Positions 52,002 to 61,462 of a DNA stretch of 64,000 nt are shown here, in pieces. The notes beneath the pieces were generated by a model that worked only from the letters and a program-made list of their open reading frames with translations, was not told the DNA's origin and made no database searches. The DNA is from Paralithodes platypus (lineage: Eukaryota; Arthropoda; Malacostraca; Decapoda; Lithodidae): contig CM064551.1 in assembly GCA_032716605.1 (NCBI GenBank), positions 47,862,674 to 47,926,673 on the forward strand. The letters are read 5' to 3'. A program made the position numbers and the translations under genes. How positions within the stretch are numbered: the stretch's first letter is position 1; every line of letters starts with the position of its first letter.

Positions 52002-52345
52002 ACAAGAGAGGGTCGCTCAGGCGCACGTTCGACAGGGATCTGCACATGACGGAACACGGGATGGGCCTTAAGCGGTAACTAAGGTAAACCCCTTTTTCTT
52101 CTCTTCTATGCTTTTTTCACCTTCGGTGGTAGTTTTGGTTAATGTACAACGTCTCCTAGAGCAAGATAAGGAGTAGACTCTAGACGTTTTCTTTTTTAAC
52201 CGTGGTTGGAATGACGACATAGCAGTCAAAATAGACAAGTCGTCATTGCAATTAGGTTAATAGCCTTGACGTTGGATTTTCCAAGACTACTACCAAATAG
52301 TAGGTTTTCGTATTTGGTAGGTTGGGAGGTACGTGAAACCTCCCA
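52002..52345. repeat. DIRS right inverted terminal repeat with 40-base extension
   Basis: 52002-52305 pairs with the left repeat. 52306-52345 is an extension present only on the right and in the internal complementary region. Confidence 0.9.
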
Positions 52346-53109
52346 TTATATTTCAATATGACTCAATCTACAAGTTTGCGTGATTATGTTTTATATTTGG
52401 AGCATATATGAGGAAATATTTTGAACTTTTCGGAGGTTGTAGAATGCTTGGTATGCTATAATCCTGTGTATGCGGGTAGACCTGTATTTATCTCAATAAT
52501 TTGGTAATGTTACAATATATTTTTACATTTTACATTCATAAATAGTCCACTAATATACTAGGTTAGGTTAGGCTAGGTTAAATATATTGTTCAATGATTC
52601 TTAGTAAATAGGCATCTGAAAAACAGTTCCTCCTGCTACACAACCGAATGTTTTCGTTTCATACCAATCGCCGTGGCGTAGGTATAGGAAGTGGTTATGT
52701 AGCTGCAAGTGGTGTAGCTATTTTAGCATTAATTCACTTAGTTTATGTCTATCCGCAGCCCTTCTCACAATCAAAACACACAATTATGTAGCAAAATATA
52801 TATTTCGACGTCATATACTTGAGATATCAATGAGATTAAATGCGAGCTGTAAAGAGGCTGACAATCTACCTCCATCAAAAAATGGAGCTTCCCACCCAGT
52901 GCAGGAAGCATCCTAGCTCCATTAAATGGTGAGATTTGTGCTGGAGACTAGCGGTAGCTCCATTTTTTGCTGAAGAATGACGAGAATTGGCCCAGTGTGA
53001 TACCCCCTTTATGCATATAATTTTTGTTTATAGGAAACCCATAATTACATCAAAATGAGGACTTTGAGGTTTCACTCAGAACCAAGCATAGTGTTTACGT
53101 ATATCTACA

Positions 53110-53412
53110 AACGCTGGTCTTATCCAGCGTGAGGTTTGGCATCCTCTACCCAACCTTAGTCGTTTCTGTCTGTCTCATTTACTGTCCTACTTTTTCTTCT
53201 GTGGGGGGGGGGGGGACGCTAGGAATCCTTCTCTCCCCTTGTAAAATTAACCTACTAGATGAGACAGAGAAAGGGGCGAGGGAATGCAAAGTGGTCCCGC
53301 ACCCTAAGAATTGGAACTTTAAATGTTTCTATTTGGTCTCTGTCTCTAGTCGGCCACTCCCAGCTATGGGGTATGTGCCTGAGTACTGTATATACATACA
53401 TACAAACGCAAA
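53110..53412 (+). repeat. Interspersed repeat R2-related (copy 2) with ATAC tail
   Basis: Aligns with 60240-60480 (gctggtcttatccag, cttgtaaaatt..cctacta, gagacagagaaaggggcgag). It ends agctatggggtatgtgcctgagta followed by atacatacatac, a tail also seen at 55.6 kb. Non-coding. Confidence 0.7.
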
Positions 53413-53696
53413 TCACAAGATCGGAGCGAAGATATCGTGCATGTTGGGTACCAACAGTACATGTCTTTTATGCATGCATTATAGATTATATTATTAGATT
53501 TTGAGCAGATTCTCTATCATGTGTTCCTTGCCCGGTTAACTCGAGAGGTAGACTTTTGTGAGTCTTGTCTTGGAAATTAACCATGTGAAGATTACACATA
53601 TGGCTGGGATTGTAATAAGATTGACAAAGAGCTAATAATTTGTATAATTATATAATATAAAATTATATATGATATACTGTATACATACATACAAGT

Positions 53697-54185
53697 TTAA
53701 CCCTTCCTCCCCGGGCTGTCTTACCCAATGACGGTCGCCCCTACCCGGGCGAAATGGCTGAAAAACGTCTAGGCCTAGGCTACCGTATTTATGTTTATTT
53801 TCACTGCTAGAACTTTCCCACTCATCTATAATCGTAGTGCGGTTTTCAATCTGTATTTTGGCATTGAGTAGAGCTCTGTAAGTCAACTGGTTCAGTTGTA
53901 ATGACGATTTCAGTGGAGCCAATATTGCAGAGATGTTGCCAATATGGGGGCTTTTTAGACACTAATTTCGTCATGACGTCAGAACAATAACATTGAGGAG
54001 TCTTCTCCTTCTTGTTTTCGGAGGTGCGGTGACGAACGCTTGGGTTTGTTGACATACGTCGTACGCACGGCGTTCAGACCAAGCTTAATTAGGCTATTAA
54101 GCTCATGCCTTAGATAAGGCATACCGGGTAGAGGCCCTTCTTTCGTGCTGTCCTTACCTAAGGCAGCCCGGGTAGGAAGGGTTAA
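53697..54185 (-). mobile_element. TTAA MITE family 3, copy b
   Basis: TTAA lies at 53697-53700 and 54182-54185. Ends TTAACCCTTCCTCCCCGGGC and TTAACCCTTCCTACCCGGGC. The interior is the reverse complement of the family-3 copy at 22.3-22.8 kb. Confidence 0.88.
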
Positions 54186-54246
54186 AGACCGTTTGTCCAC
54201 AGAAGCTGTGGTTACAGTCTCACGTCCTAAATAATAATACGGTATA

Positions 54247-55381
54247 CAGTGGAGCCCCCATCCTAGCTGCTAATCGGTTCTGCAGAAATAGAGCTAGGAT
54301 TGAAACAGCCAAGATCGGGGCACTGTTCTTATGGGGAAAATTCAATCGGTTCCGTGCTCATGCCAAAATTTGCGTCTTTTTCTATTTTTTGCCTATGAAA
54401 ACATGTTTTATTGTACACAAATTAAATTTTATGCATTATACTGTATCATATAATACACCATAGAATAAGTTTTTAATAACTAGACAAAAAAAGGCCCAAT
54501 ATCTAAACAATTACCGCACTTTTTCCCAGTGTTAGGCTATGAAAACATGTTTTTTGTCTAGGCTACATCAAGTAGCCTAGGCCTAAATCTTATGCATTGT
54601 ATATAATAATGTAGACATGGCTAAATGACAGTCCTAACCATAAATACTGTAGATTGGGGCATTGTTTCTATTATGCGAAAATTTTTAGGCCTAGCCTAGG
54701 CCTAGGTTCTAAATTCGTCCAGCCACCCCTCAAGTACCCATTTCGCCCCAAATACATCCAATAAATACATATTATGAGAAGATTACTTAGCACACAGATT
54801 TTATTATAAATCATTGTCATATTTAGCCTAGCCTAGGCTAACATCGTCTAGGCTAGGCAATTCAATCGCTTTCGTCCGACATGGACTGGTCTTTGCTCTG
54901 TGTTTTGAGCATGAAATTCCTTCATTGCTACCACCAGGCCAACCATCCCTATCACTAGATGTACTAGAGGTTATAATAAACGCGAGAGATAAGGGGTTCA
55001 GGCACAAAAAGGCTTGCAAACGGTTGTTTGTCAACACAGATACTAGCTAAACTGCAAGCGTCTGCTTAGTGATGACATCATACAAAGATGGCGGCATCTT
55101 GCGCATTTGACGATCGGATCTCGGATTCACTCGGATTTCGTCTCTAAACGGCAAGCTACTGGCAGATTCTTTCGTTATGTTAAAACAAAATTATTGTTTT
55201 TGTTTGTTTTCTAGTTTTATGTCGAGTTTTTCGTTATTTTTGCTATTTTTTCGGGTTTCGGCTGGGATTTTGATGCGAGGAATGAGGCTTTTGGCGTGAG
55301 AATTGAAATGGGGAATATTTGGTGTGTGGTGCGAGAATTGAATCAACGAAGACCGGTGTAGCGAGGATGGGGGCTCCACTG
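54247..55381. mobile_element. TA-flanked (pogo/Tc1-like) MITE, copy 2, uninterrupted
   Basis: TA lies at 54245-54246 and 55382-55383, with ends CAGTGGAGCCCCCATCCTAG and CAGTGGAGCCCCCATCCTCG. It is the empty-site reference for the copy at 33350-36251; the target TTA lies at 54532-54534. No transposase. Confidence 0.9.
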
Positions 55382-55394
55382 TACAGTATAATAT

Positions 55395-55672
55395 ATTTAT
55401 GTCTGCCTGCTGACCGGAAGCTCTCCGGGAGGTCTGGGGCCGGGGGAGTGCTAAAGGCCCTTAATGGTCATTGGTCTCTGGGTCTTCTCCTGAGCGACCT
55501 AGATGTGTGTGAAATTGTATTTTGTTTTTTATGTTGTGTTGTCCCTGTTCGGGCTCTGTCTCGAGTCGGCCTCCCCCAGCTATGGGGTACCGGTATGTAC
55601 CTGAGTATATACATACATACATACATACATACATACATACATACATACATACATGATGATGATGATGATAAT
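55395..55672 (+). repeat. Interspersed repeat R2 (copy 3) with (ATAC)n and (GAT)n tail
   Basis: Shares ccgggggagtgct, gtctctgggt and the end cagctatggggta..cctgagta with other copies. (ATAC)n runs at 55605-55652 and (GAT)n at 55653-55672. Confidence 0.7.
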
Positions 55673-55743
55673 GATGAAAATTAAAGTACTGATGGTACTG
55701 ATCTTCTTTATAGCACATTATCTTGTCCCAGTGTGTGGCTCAC

Positions 55744-55870
55744 CTCCCAGTTTGGATATTCATGTTGCTCCAATAAACCCTTGTGTGAGGATGGCAGCAC
55801 AAAGAGGCAGCCGTTATCCATGTTGATCCTCTCCATGGCTGTCCACGCACACACAATGCGGTTAGCAGGT
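55744..55870 (-). CDS. PHYH: PHYH exon, core of the double-stranded beta-helix
   Basis: 127 bases between acceptor ttttttccttcag and donor GTGAGC. One base completes Arg, then 42 codons read [25 protein letters not shown] and end E-Y-P-N-W-E, in the same order as human PHYH. No frame damage. Phases match the neighbouring exons at 61225-61361 (upstream) and 32401-32537 (downstream). The intron to the downstream exon is 23.2 kb. Confidence 0.93.
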
Positions 55871-55971
55871 CTGAAGGAAAAAAAATTGAAATGAATATCT
55901 GTTTGTGTTAATGTCGAGCATAGAAATTCTGATAGGCCCTACATTGAAGTTGTTGTTGTTGTTGTTGTTCC

Positions 55972-56800
55972 CTAAGCTGCCTGGCCGAACAGCCCCGAGT
56001 CCCTGAGAAAGGCCATGGCCACGATCGGGCTTTCCCACAGAGCTCTCATTGAGTGTAGATTGTGTTGTTGGCGTAAGTGGTTGTGTGAAATGCAGTCTTC
56101 TATGATGTGTTTAATGGTATGGGGTGCTGTGTTACATCCCGGGCAGGCGTCGACAACGGAGTCATCCAGTCTCTTCTGATAGCTCAGGAGAGCTGGATGG
56201 TGTCCGCATCTCAGCCTGGCCAGGTGGACTCTGTCCTCGCGAGGAAGGGAGGATTCGGAAGGATGGATTTCGGGAGGTCGTGCATGCAGCTGTGTGTTGT
56301 CTGTGAGTGAGTGGATGGATCGGTGAGAGATATGAGTATGGATGTGCTTCTGGATGTTGGTTCGGGGTGGGCAGGGAGGGAGAGAGGACAATAATTGTGT
56401 GTGATACCGTGTGCTGGGTGTTGTTTTGATATTTCTTGGTGTCTGTGGGTGTGTTGCCATGTAGTTTAGTGGGTGGTCTTGGTTCGTGGAGGCTGCTGCC
56501 AGGAATTGAGTGCCTCTCATGTCCAGATGGTCTTTGACTTTGAGGATTTTGGTTTCTTGATGTAGGTGATCTGTGGGTGCAGTAGCTGTGCAGCCTGTAA
56601 TGATCTTCAGGGCTTTGTTTTGAATAGTCTGTAAGGTCTTATGATGTGTTTCAGCTAGGTTAGAAGCCCAGGCTGGGCTTGCGTATTCCATCACTGATCT
56701 TATGTATTGTTTATATACTGTGGTGGTAGTTTCTTTGTTGTGTCCAAATTTTGTGTGAGCAAGTGACCTGAGGGCGTTAAGTCTGGGTGTCAGTTTCTTT
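55972..56800 (-). pseudogene. Element K copy 2: RT thumb and zinc knuckle, out of frame
   Basis: Continues the 1042-codon frame after loss of one A in an A run (AAAAAG in copy 1, AAAAG here). It contains E-Y-A-S-P-A-W-A-S-N and the knuckle C-P-G-C-N-T-A-P-H-T-I-K-H with the final Cys present, then ends G-L-F-G-Q-A-A and TAG. Confidence 0.87.
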
Positions 56801-59800
56801 TAATGTTTGTGGTGTGCTGTTTGAATGTCATATGAGTATCATATGTTACTCCTAGGATTTTGGGTGTGTGTGTATGTGTTAGGGGTGTGTTGTTTATGGT
56901 GAGTTGAGGGATGTATTCGTGTTCTCCTGTCCAACTTGTGAGCAGGGTTGCGGTGGATTTGGCTGGGGCTAGATTAAGTCTGTTTGTAGTGCACCAGCCA
57001 TGTAGTGTGTTGAGATAGGGTTGAAGGAGATCTGTTGCTCTTTTTGGGTCATGGTGTGTGCATGTGAGTGTTATGTCATCTGCATAGGAGGCTAAGTTTA
57101 TTTGGGGCGTATTGGGTGTAGTTATATCGTGCATGTACAGATTGAAGAGTGCGGGCGATAGGACGGATCCTTGTGGGACTCCGTTTGGAAAGTTTCTGAT
57201 TTTAGATGACTGACCGGCAAAAGATACGTGTGCACATCTGCCTGCTAGGAAGTTGGCCAGCCACCGTTTTGTGTTGTTGTGCATGTTTGTGTTGTAGATT
57301 TTGTTTGTTAGGTTGTGGCGGGGGATGGCATCGAAGGCTTTACTAATGTCGAGTGTGGCTAATAGTGATCTGTGTGGTGGTCTAGCTGAATTGATGCCGT
57401 CGAAAGCTCTTTGTGTAAGGTCTGTGAGAAGAGTGTTTGTGGAGTGCAGTGGCCTAAAGCCATGTTGTGTTGGAGCTAGGGGTAGGTCAGGTGTAATTAG
57501 TTGTAATACTAGGCGTTCCATGACTTTGGAGGGGGAGCAAAGGAGTGTGATGGGGCGGTGCGAGGAGGGTAGCGTGGGGTCTTTGTTGGGTTTGGGGAAA
57601 GTGATGATGATACCATGCTTCCAAATGTCTGGTATTGTGTTGTGTGAATAGCTGTAGTTTGATATGTTAGTGAGTGCTTGTATGCCTTGTGGTCCCAGGT
57701 GTCTGAGGTGTATGTTGCTTATGTTGTCTAGGCCACAGGCGGGTGAGTGCTTGAGATTGTTGATGATATGCTTTGTCTGGTGATTGGTGAAGGGTGTATA
57801 GTCAGGGTCTGTGGGGAATTGTCTCTTACGTCGGATGACACGTCGGTCGTCTTTGTGAGGTTTTAGGTGGCTGACATGTGAAAAGTGATTGATGAGAGTG
57901 TTTGCTTGTTGTTTACATGAAGGAGTAGAGTCTGTTGTTGTGATTGCAGCATGTGATTGTGTTGTGTTGCTGTTGGAAAGTGTGATGCTGTTTAGTGTTT
58001 TGTATAGTTTTTTGGGGTTTGTTTTGTGATCAAGTGTTTGTAGGAAGTTATTCCAATTTAGTTTTTGTTGTTCTTGTATTTTGTTGTTAGTTTGGGTGTT
58101 GAGTGCTTGAATTTGTTGTGTGATGTCTTGTGTGTGGGGTGCTGGGGAGTGTTTCAGTATGTCGCGTTGTCTGATGAGGTTTTGAATTTCTGGTGTGAAG
58201 TTGGGGTTGTGTCTTTTTCTGTTACCTCTTGGAATGTGTTTCTTGTCAGCGTTTTGGATAGTTTTATTGAGTATGTGTACAGCATTGTTGATGTTAGTGA
58301 TGGGTGTACTGTTTAGAGTTGTGAAGTGTTGTTCTGTCTCATTTGTGAATGCTTCCCAGTTAGCTCTTTTATAGTTGGTGTATGTGTGTTTGTGGCTAGC
58401 TGGGGTGAGTCTGGTTTTGGTGGTGATAATGATCGGGAGGTGGTCAGAGCCTAAGGTTCTGACCACCCTCCAGGATGTTGTGGGGGCGAGTTCTGGGGAG
58501 CAAAAGGTGATGTCTGGAGATGATGGGTTATAGAGGGCTTGGTGAGGAATATGGGTATGTTGATGGATGTCGTTAAGGATGATGAGGTTATCGGTTTGGT
58601 TTTGTAGTACCAGCCCTCTGTCTGTGTCGGGGTTGTCGACAAACCAGGCCGACGTCTTGGCGTTGAAGTCACCACCCAGGATGATGTGTGGGGTGTGTGG
58701 GGTGTTTGTGATGTGTTGTAAGTGTGGTCTGTATTCATTTGGTACTGTAGGGGATGTTTGGGGAGGGATGTATGTGTTTATGATGGTTATGTTGGAGTTG
58801 TTGCCAGTGCGTATTTTAATTGACTGTATTTCTGTTGTGTTATCATTTGGGGGGAGGAGTGATTTGGTTTGTACACTGGTTACTATGTATGATATTTCTT
58901 TGTGTACCAGGGTGATGAGTCCACCGCCCCCGCCGACAGCCCGGTCTTGTCTGATGGTGGTGAAATTATGAAATGTGGGTGTTTTTTGTGTTGTGCGGAG
59001 TTTTGTTTCTTGTAAGATGGCAATGTGTATGTTGTGTTGTTTGATGAAGTGTGAGAGTTCGTGTTTCTTTGTGTTGATGCCATCTATGTTCAGTTGAAGA
59101 ATGTTAATGTTATGTGCACGATGTACGTTGGGTGCTGCTGCACGAGGATGGGGTGGGGGTGGGGGTGATGGGGGGGGTGGGGGTGAGGGAGGGGCTGGGG
59201 GTTGGGATGGGTGAGGTGGGGGTGGGGATTGGGGAGCAGGAGATGGGGGTTGGAATGGATTAGGATGGGGTGTGGTGTGTTGAGTTGAGGATGTGGATGG
59301 TATGGGAAGGTTAGGTGGGTTAGGGAGGAGAGGTGGACGGGTTTTAGGGGGGGGAGTGGATGATATGGGAAGGTTAGGTGGGTTGGGGAGGAGAGGTGGA
59401 CGGGTTTTAGGCGAGGGATTTGACTGGGAGAGGGAGGGGCATGAGGAACAGGTCCAGGTGTTTGTGTAGTGTTTCTTGGAGGCAAGTGTTGTGCAGGTGA
59501 AGTGGGTCCAGTTCCCACATGAATTGCAGAGAACTGAACCCTTAGTATGGCGACTCGAAGTGATGGGTTTTGAGCAAGTTGGACATATGTATGTGAACGT
59601 GGGTCCTGGGTTGCTCTCAATGTCTCCGGCTAGAAGAAGTCTTCGAGAAATGACAGCCGGAGAGTCATTTCTCGGTGTAGGAAAAACTGTGTGATGTGTG
59701 TGTGTGGTGTGAGAGGTGTGGAAATTCCCGGCGCGACCGAAGCCGCTCCAAGGACCCGTGCCCCCAGGGAGGGGGCAGGGGATGGTTGTGACGGTTTGGC

Positions 59801-59918
59801 TCCCGAAACTGCTCCCCGCGGCCGGCATCCGGTTTTCCTCCACTGGTCGTTGATTTTGTCTTCGGCTGTGGAGGGTCGGCAGCCATCCGCGGTTGGCAGC
59901 CTCGGGAGGTGGCCCCAC
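56790..59918 (-). CDS. Element K polyprotein: 2A motif, PHD finger, endonuclease, reverse transcriptase
   Basis: 1042 codons, the longest open frame of the window. A leader of about 98 residues precedes D-I-E-S-N-P-G-P (59601-59624, residues 99-106), where a ribosome would skip and release the leader. Then a C4HC3 PHD finger (about 110-155), a Pro-rich linker (160-255), endonuclease (L-N-I-D-G near 275, L-Q-E-T-K near 300, G-G-D-F-N-A-K near 417, S-D-H-L-P-I near 493) and RT (A-T-L-D-I-S-K-A-F-D near 855, G-V-P-Q-G-S-V near 913, Y-A-D-D near 947). All catalytic residues are present. The listed start is GTG; the first in-frame ATG is about 30 codons later (M-P-A-A-G). Clade uncertain (CR1/L2/Ingi-type). 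Confidence 0.9.
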   Translation of the reverse strand: MGPPPEAANRGWLPTLHSRRQNQRPVEENRMPAAGSSFGSQTVTTIPCPLPGGTGPWSGFGRAGNFHTSHTTHTHHTVFPTPRNDSPAVISRRLLLAGDIESNPGPTFTYICPTCSKPITSSRHTKGSVLCNSCGNWTHFTCTTLASKKHYTNTWTCSSCPSLSQSNPSPKTRPPLLPNPPNLPISSTPPPKTRPPLLPNPPNLPIPSTSSTQHTTPHPNPFQPPSPAPQSPPPPHPSQPPAPPSPPPPPSPPPPPHPRAAAPNVHRAHNINILQLNIDGINTKKHELSHFIKQHNIHIAILQETKLRTTQKTPTFHNFTTIRQDRAVGGGGGLITLVHKEISYIVTSVQTKSLLPPNDNTTEIQSIKIRTGNNSNITIINTYIPPQTSPTVPNEYRPHLQHITNTPHTPHIILGGDFNAKTSAWFVDNPDTDRGLVLQNQTDNLIILNDIHQHTHIPHQALYNPSSPDITFCSPELAPTTSWRVVRTLGSDHLPIIITTKTRLTPASHKHTYTNYKRANWEAFTNETEQHFTTLNSTPITNINNAVHILNKTIQNADKKHIPRGNRKRHNPNFTPEIQNLIRQRDILKHSPAPHTQDITQQIQALNTQTNNKIQEQQKLNWNNFLQTLDHKTNPKKLYKTLNSITLSNSNTTQSHAAITTTDSTPSCKQQANTLINHFSHVSHLKPHKDDRRVIRRKRQFPTDPDYTPFTNHQTKHIINNLKHSPACGLDNISNIHLRHLGPQGIQALTNISNYSYSHNTIPDIWKHGIIITFPKPNKDPTLPSSHRPITLLCSPSKVMERLVLQLITPDLPLAPTQHGFRPLHSTNTLLTDLTQRAFDGINSARPPHRSLLATLDISKAFDAIPRHNLTNKIYNTNMHNNTKRWLANFLAGRCAHVSFAGQSSKIRNFPNGVPQGSVLSPALFNLYMHDITTPNTPQINLASYADDITLTCTHHDPKRATDLLQPYLNTLHGWCTTNRLNLAPAKSTATLLTSWTGEHEYIPQLTINNTPLTHTHTPKILGVTYDTHMTFKQHTTNIKRN

Positions 59919-60029
59919 GGCGTAGACGCCGCCACATCAGGACATTGAAGTAAAACTGTATTGTGTTTTATTCTATCTATTTAGCCTATCTACTCAGGAC
60001 CCCCATTATCTTATTGTTTTTTTTTTTTG

Positions 60030-60480
60030 GTGGGGGTGGCCGACTCGAGACAGAGCCCGAAAAATAAAAATATGAACACACATAAACAAAACACAAACTC
60101 ACACACATCTAGGTCACCCAGGAGAAGACCCAGAGACCAGGGATCACCAAGGTCACTCCAGCACTCTCCCGGCCCCCGACCTCCAGGAGAATTTCCGGTC
60201 TCAGCAGGCAGACATGTAGCGAAGACTAACTACCACAAGCCCAGGGCTGGTCTTATCCAGAGTGAGCTTTGGCATCCACTACCTAACCTTAGCCGTTTCT
60301 GGCTCTGTCTGTCTCTTTTACTGTCCTACTTTTCCTTCTTGGGGCAGGGGGCTAGGAATCCTCCTCCCCTTGTAAAATTCACCTACTAGACGAGACAGAG
60401 AAAGGGGCGAGGGAACGCGAAAGTGGTCCCGGACCCTCTGTCTCCAGTTGCTCACCCCCAGCTATGGGGCATGTAATCAA
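60030..60480. repeat. Interspersed repeat R2, two pieces in opposite orientation
   Basis: 60030-60235 is the reverse complement of the R2 unit at 55.4-55.6 kb, and 60236-60480 aligns directly with 53.1-53.4 kb. The junction is at about 60235-60245. Confidence 0.65.
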
Positions 60481-60793
60481 CTGACAAATTAACAAAATTA
60501 AAAGTGAAATAGAGGATATTGACCACAAGCTGAGATTATCCTACTGTACAAAATACAACAAAGAGAAGAAGAAAACAAGGCTGTTCAAGAAATAGGTAAA
60601 CATTTTTAAATACTGTACTTCTCATGTGCAAAGCAAAAATTCCAAAAATTGTTGTGCAAAGGCCCACTCATTTAAAATTATGGAACTTACACCACAGACA
60701 ACAAAGAAATAAGTGAACTTCTGCAAAAAACAGCATAAAACAGTATTCAATCATCCCGACCAATCTAATAATTATACATATCCGGTACATACA
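60481..60793. other. PHYH intron, no gene seen
   Basis: A-rich sequence with short frames only. Confidence 0.4.
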
Positions 60794-60795
60794 TA

Positions 60796-61134
60796 CGAGG
60801 GGTGATTGATAAGTTTGTGGCCTGAGGTAGAAGGACATGAGTTACAAAATTCCAGTTTTATTCACTTACAGTTCAACCTTTTTAAAGCTTGCATGCATAG
60901 TATGAAGTCTCTAACAATATTTGTCTTTCTATTACAGATAAATGAATGTCATGGATTTTGTCAATGTTTGCCTGTATGGTGACTGTGGGAGGCCTTCCTT
61001 CACGGGGGTCATCTTCCAAGCTTTCCCTACCCCGTTTGAATTCAGCTGCCCAATTTTTAACCATGCTGTAGGAAGGAGCATTGTCCCCTAGTGCAGCCAT
61101 CATATTCTAGTGGATTGGGCAGCTGAATTCAAAT
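60796..61134 (-). pseudogene. Mariner remnant: transposase N-terminus joined to a 3' terminus
   Basis: Flanked by TA at 60794-60795; the terminus CGAGGGGTGATTGATAAGTT is typical of mariner inverted repeats. The minus-strand frame 61103-60882 encodes the N-terminal helix-turn-helix region (M-V-K-N-W-A-A-E-F-K-R-G, then D-D-P-R-E-G-R-P). The DDD catalytic core is deleted. The upstream side ends in an inverted duplicate of part of the frame (61114-61133), so the 5' terminus is lost. Confidence 0.8.
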
Positions 61135-61224
61135 GACATCTCTTACTATAGTGATTTTCCTCATTTAGTAACCCTGAGCCAGTTCTGATAAAAAGGCCAG
61201 GCCCTGAAACAAAAGAAAACTAAC

Positions 61225-61361
61225 CTGAAGGGGAAGTAGTGTAGGTCCTGGTGGAGGGGGTGGCGGGAGGTGCGGGTGCCAGGGTCAGGGGGCTTGTTGA
61301 TGAGCATGGTGTGCATGGCCATGATGTTGGGGCCTGTGAAGCATTGTACATAGTCCAGTAC
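61225..61361 (-). CDS. PHYH: PHYH exon with the H-x-D iron ligands
   Basis: 137 bases; acceptor gtgttttggtag at the right, donor GTTAGT at the left. Reads [14 protein letters not shown], then [12 protein letters not shown], with the H-Q-D pair that binds Fe(II) in PHYH. PHYH is the peroxisomal Fe(II)/2-oxoglutarate dioxygenase that hydroxylates phytanoyl-CoA at C2, the first step of alpha-oxidation. The frame is unbroken and the two spare bases join the A of the next exon as an Arg codon. The N-terminal exons, with any peroxisome-targeting signal, lie outside the window or were not recognised. Confidence 0.94.
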
Positions 61362-61462
61362 CTACCAAAACACAGCACAATCTTAGTTTATTACTAACAC
61401 CTATTTACAGGTATGTGCCACACCACACACCATAAACATTAATACTACAGTACAACACTTCT

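Larger units (their letters stand above)
43413..52345 (+). mobile_element. DIRS element with inverted terminal repeats and internal complementary region
   Basis: The ends are defined by the internal complementary region (51822-51934), which equals the reverse complement of the right end joined to the left end. Inverted repeats 43413-43708 and 52002-52305 differ at about five positions. In between lie a gag-like region, RT, RNase H and tyrosine recombinase. A 1.9-kb DNA transposon (49508-51403) is inserted behind the recombinase, leaving about 7.0 kb for the DIRS itself. DIRS elements integrate through a circular intermediate with the recombinase and make no target duplication, consistent with the junctions here. 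Confidence 0.92.
43196..53008. mobile_element. Harbinger-like MITE (TTA duplication) hosting the DIRS element
   Basis: TTA lies at 43193-43195 and 53009-53011. The inverted ends read AGCGGGCATCACACTGG and AGGGGGTATCACACTGG and continue into CAATTCTCGTCATTC-like sequence on both sides. Without the DIRS insertion (43413-52345) it is about 0.88 kb. The right part holds a TTAGG-like run (52560-52580). No transposase. Confidence 0.8.
55948..59948 (-). mobile_element. Retrotransposon K, copy 2, near full length
   Basis: Lies in a PHYH intron on the same strand as the gene. One open frame covers leader peptide, 2A motif, PHD finger, Pro-rich linker, endonuclease and RT; a single-base deletion near 56800 separates the last part. 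The element ends TAG, GGA, then (ACA)n at 55948-55970. About 4.0 kb. The 5' edge near 59948 is where similarity to known parts ends, not a proven boundary. Confidence 0.88.

Noticed and set aside
52558..52581. Telomere or telomere-targeted insertion from TTAGG-like repeats
   Set aside because: Only about five imperfect units; too short to mean more than chance or an interstitial remnant.
55461..55718. Frames with M-Y-V-C repeats
   Set aside because: Translation of the (ATAC)n tail of an interspersed repeat.
59601..59624. Viral insertion inferred from the 2A motif
   Set aside because: The motif sits in one frame with a PHD finger, APE endonuclease and RT and occurs in two copies, so it belongs to a retrotransposon.
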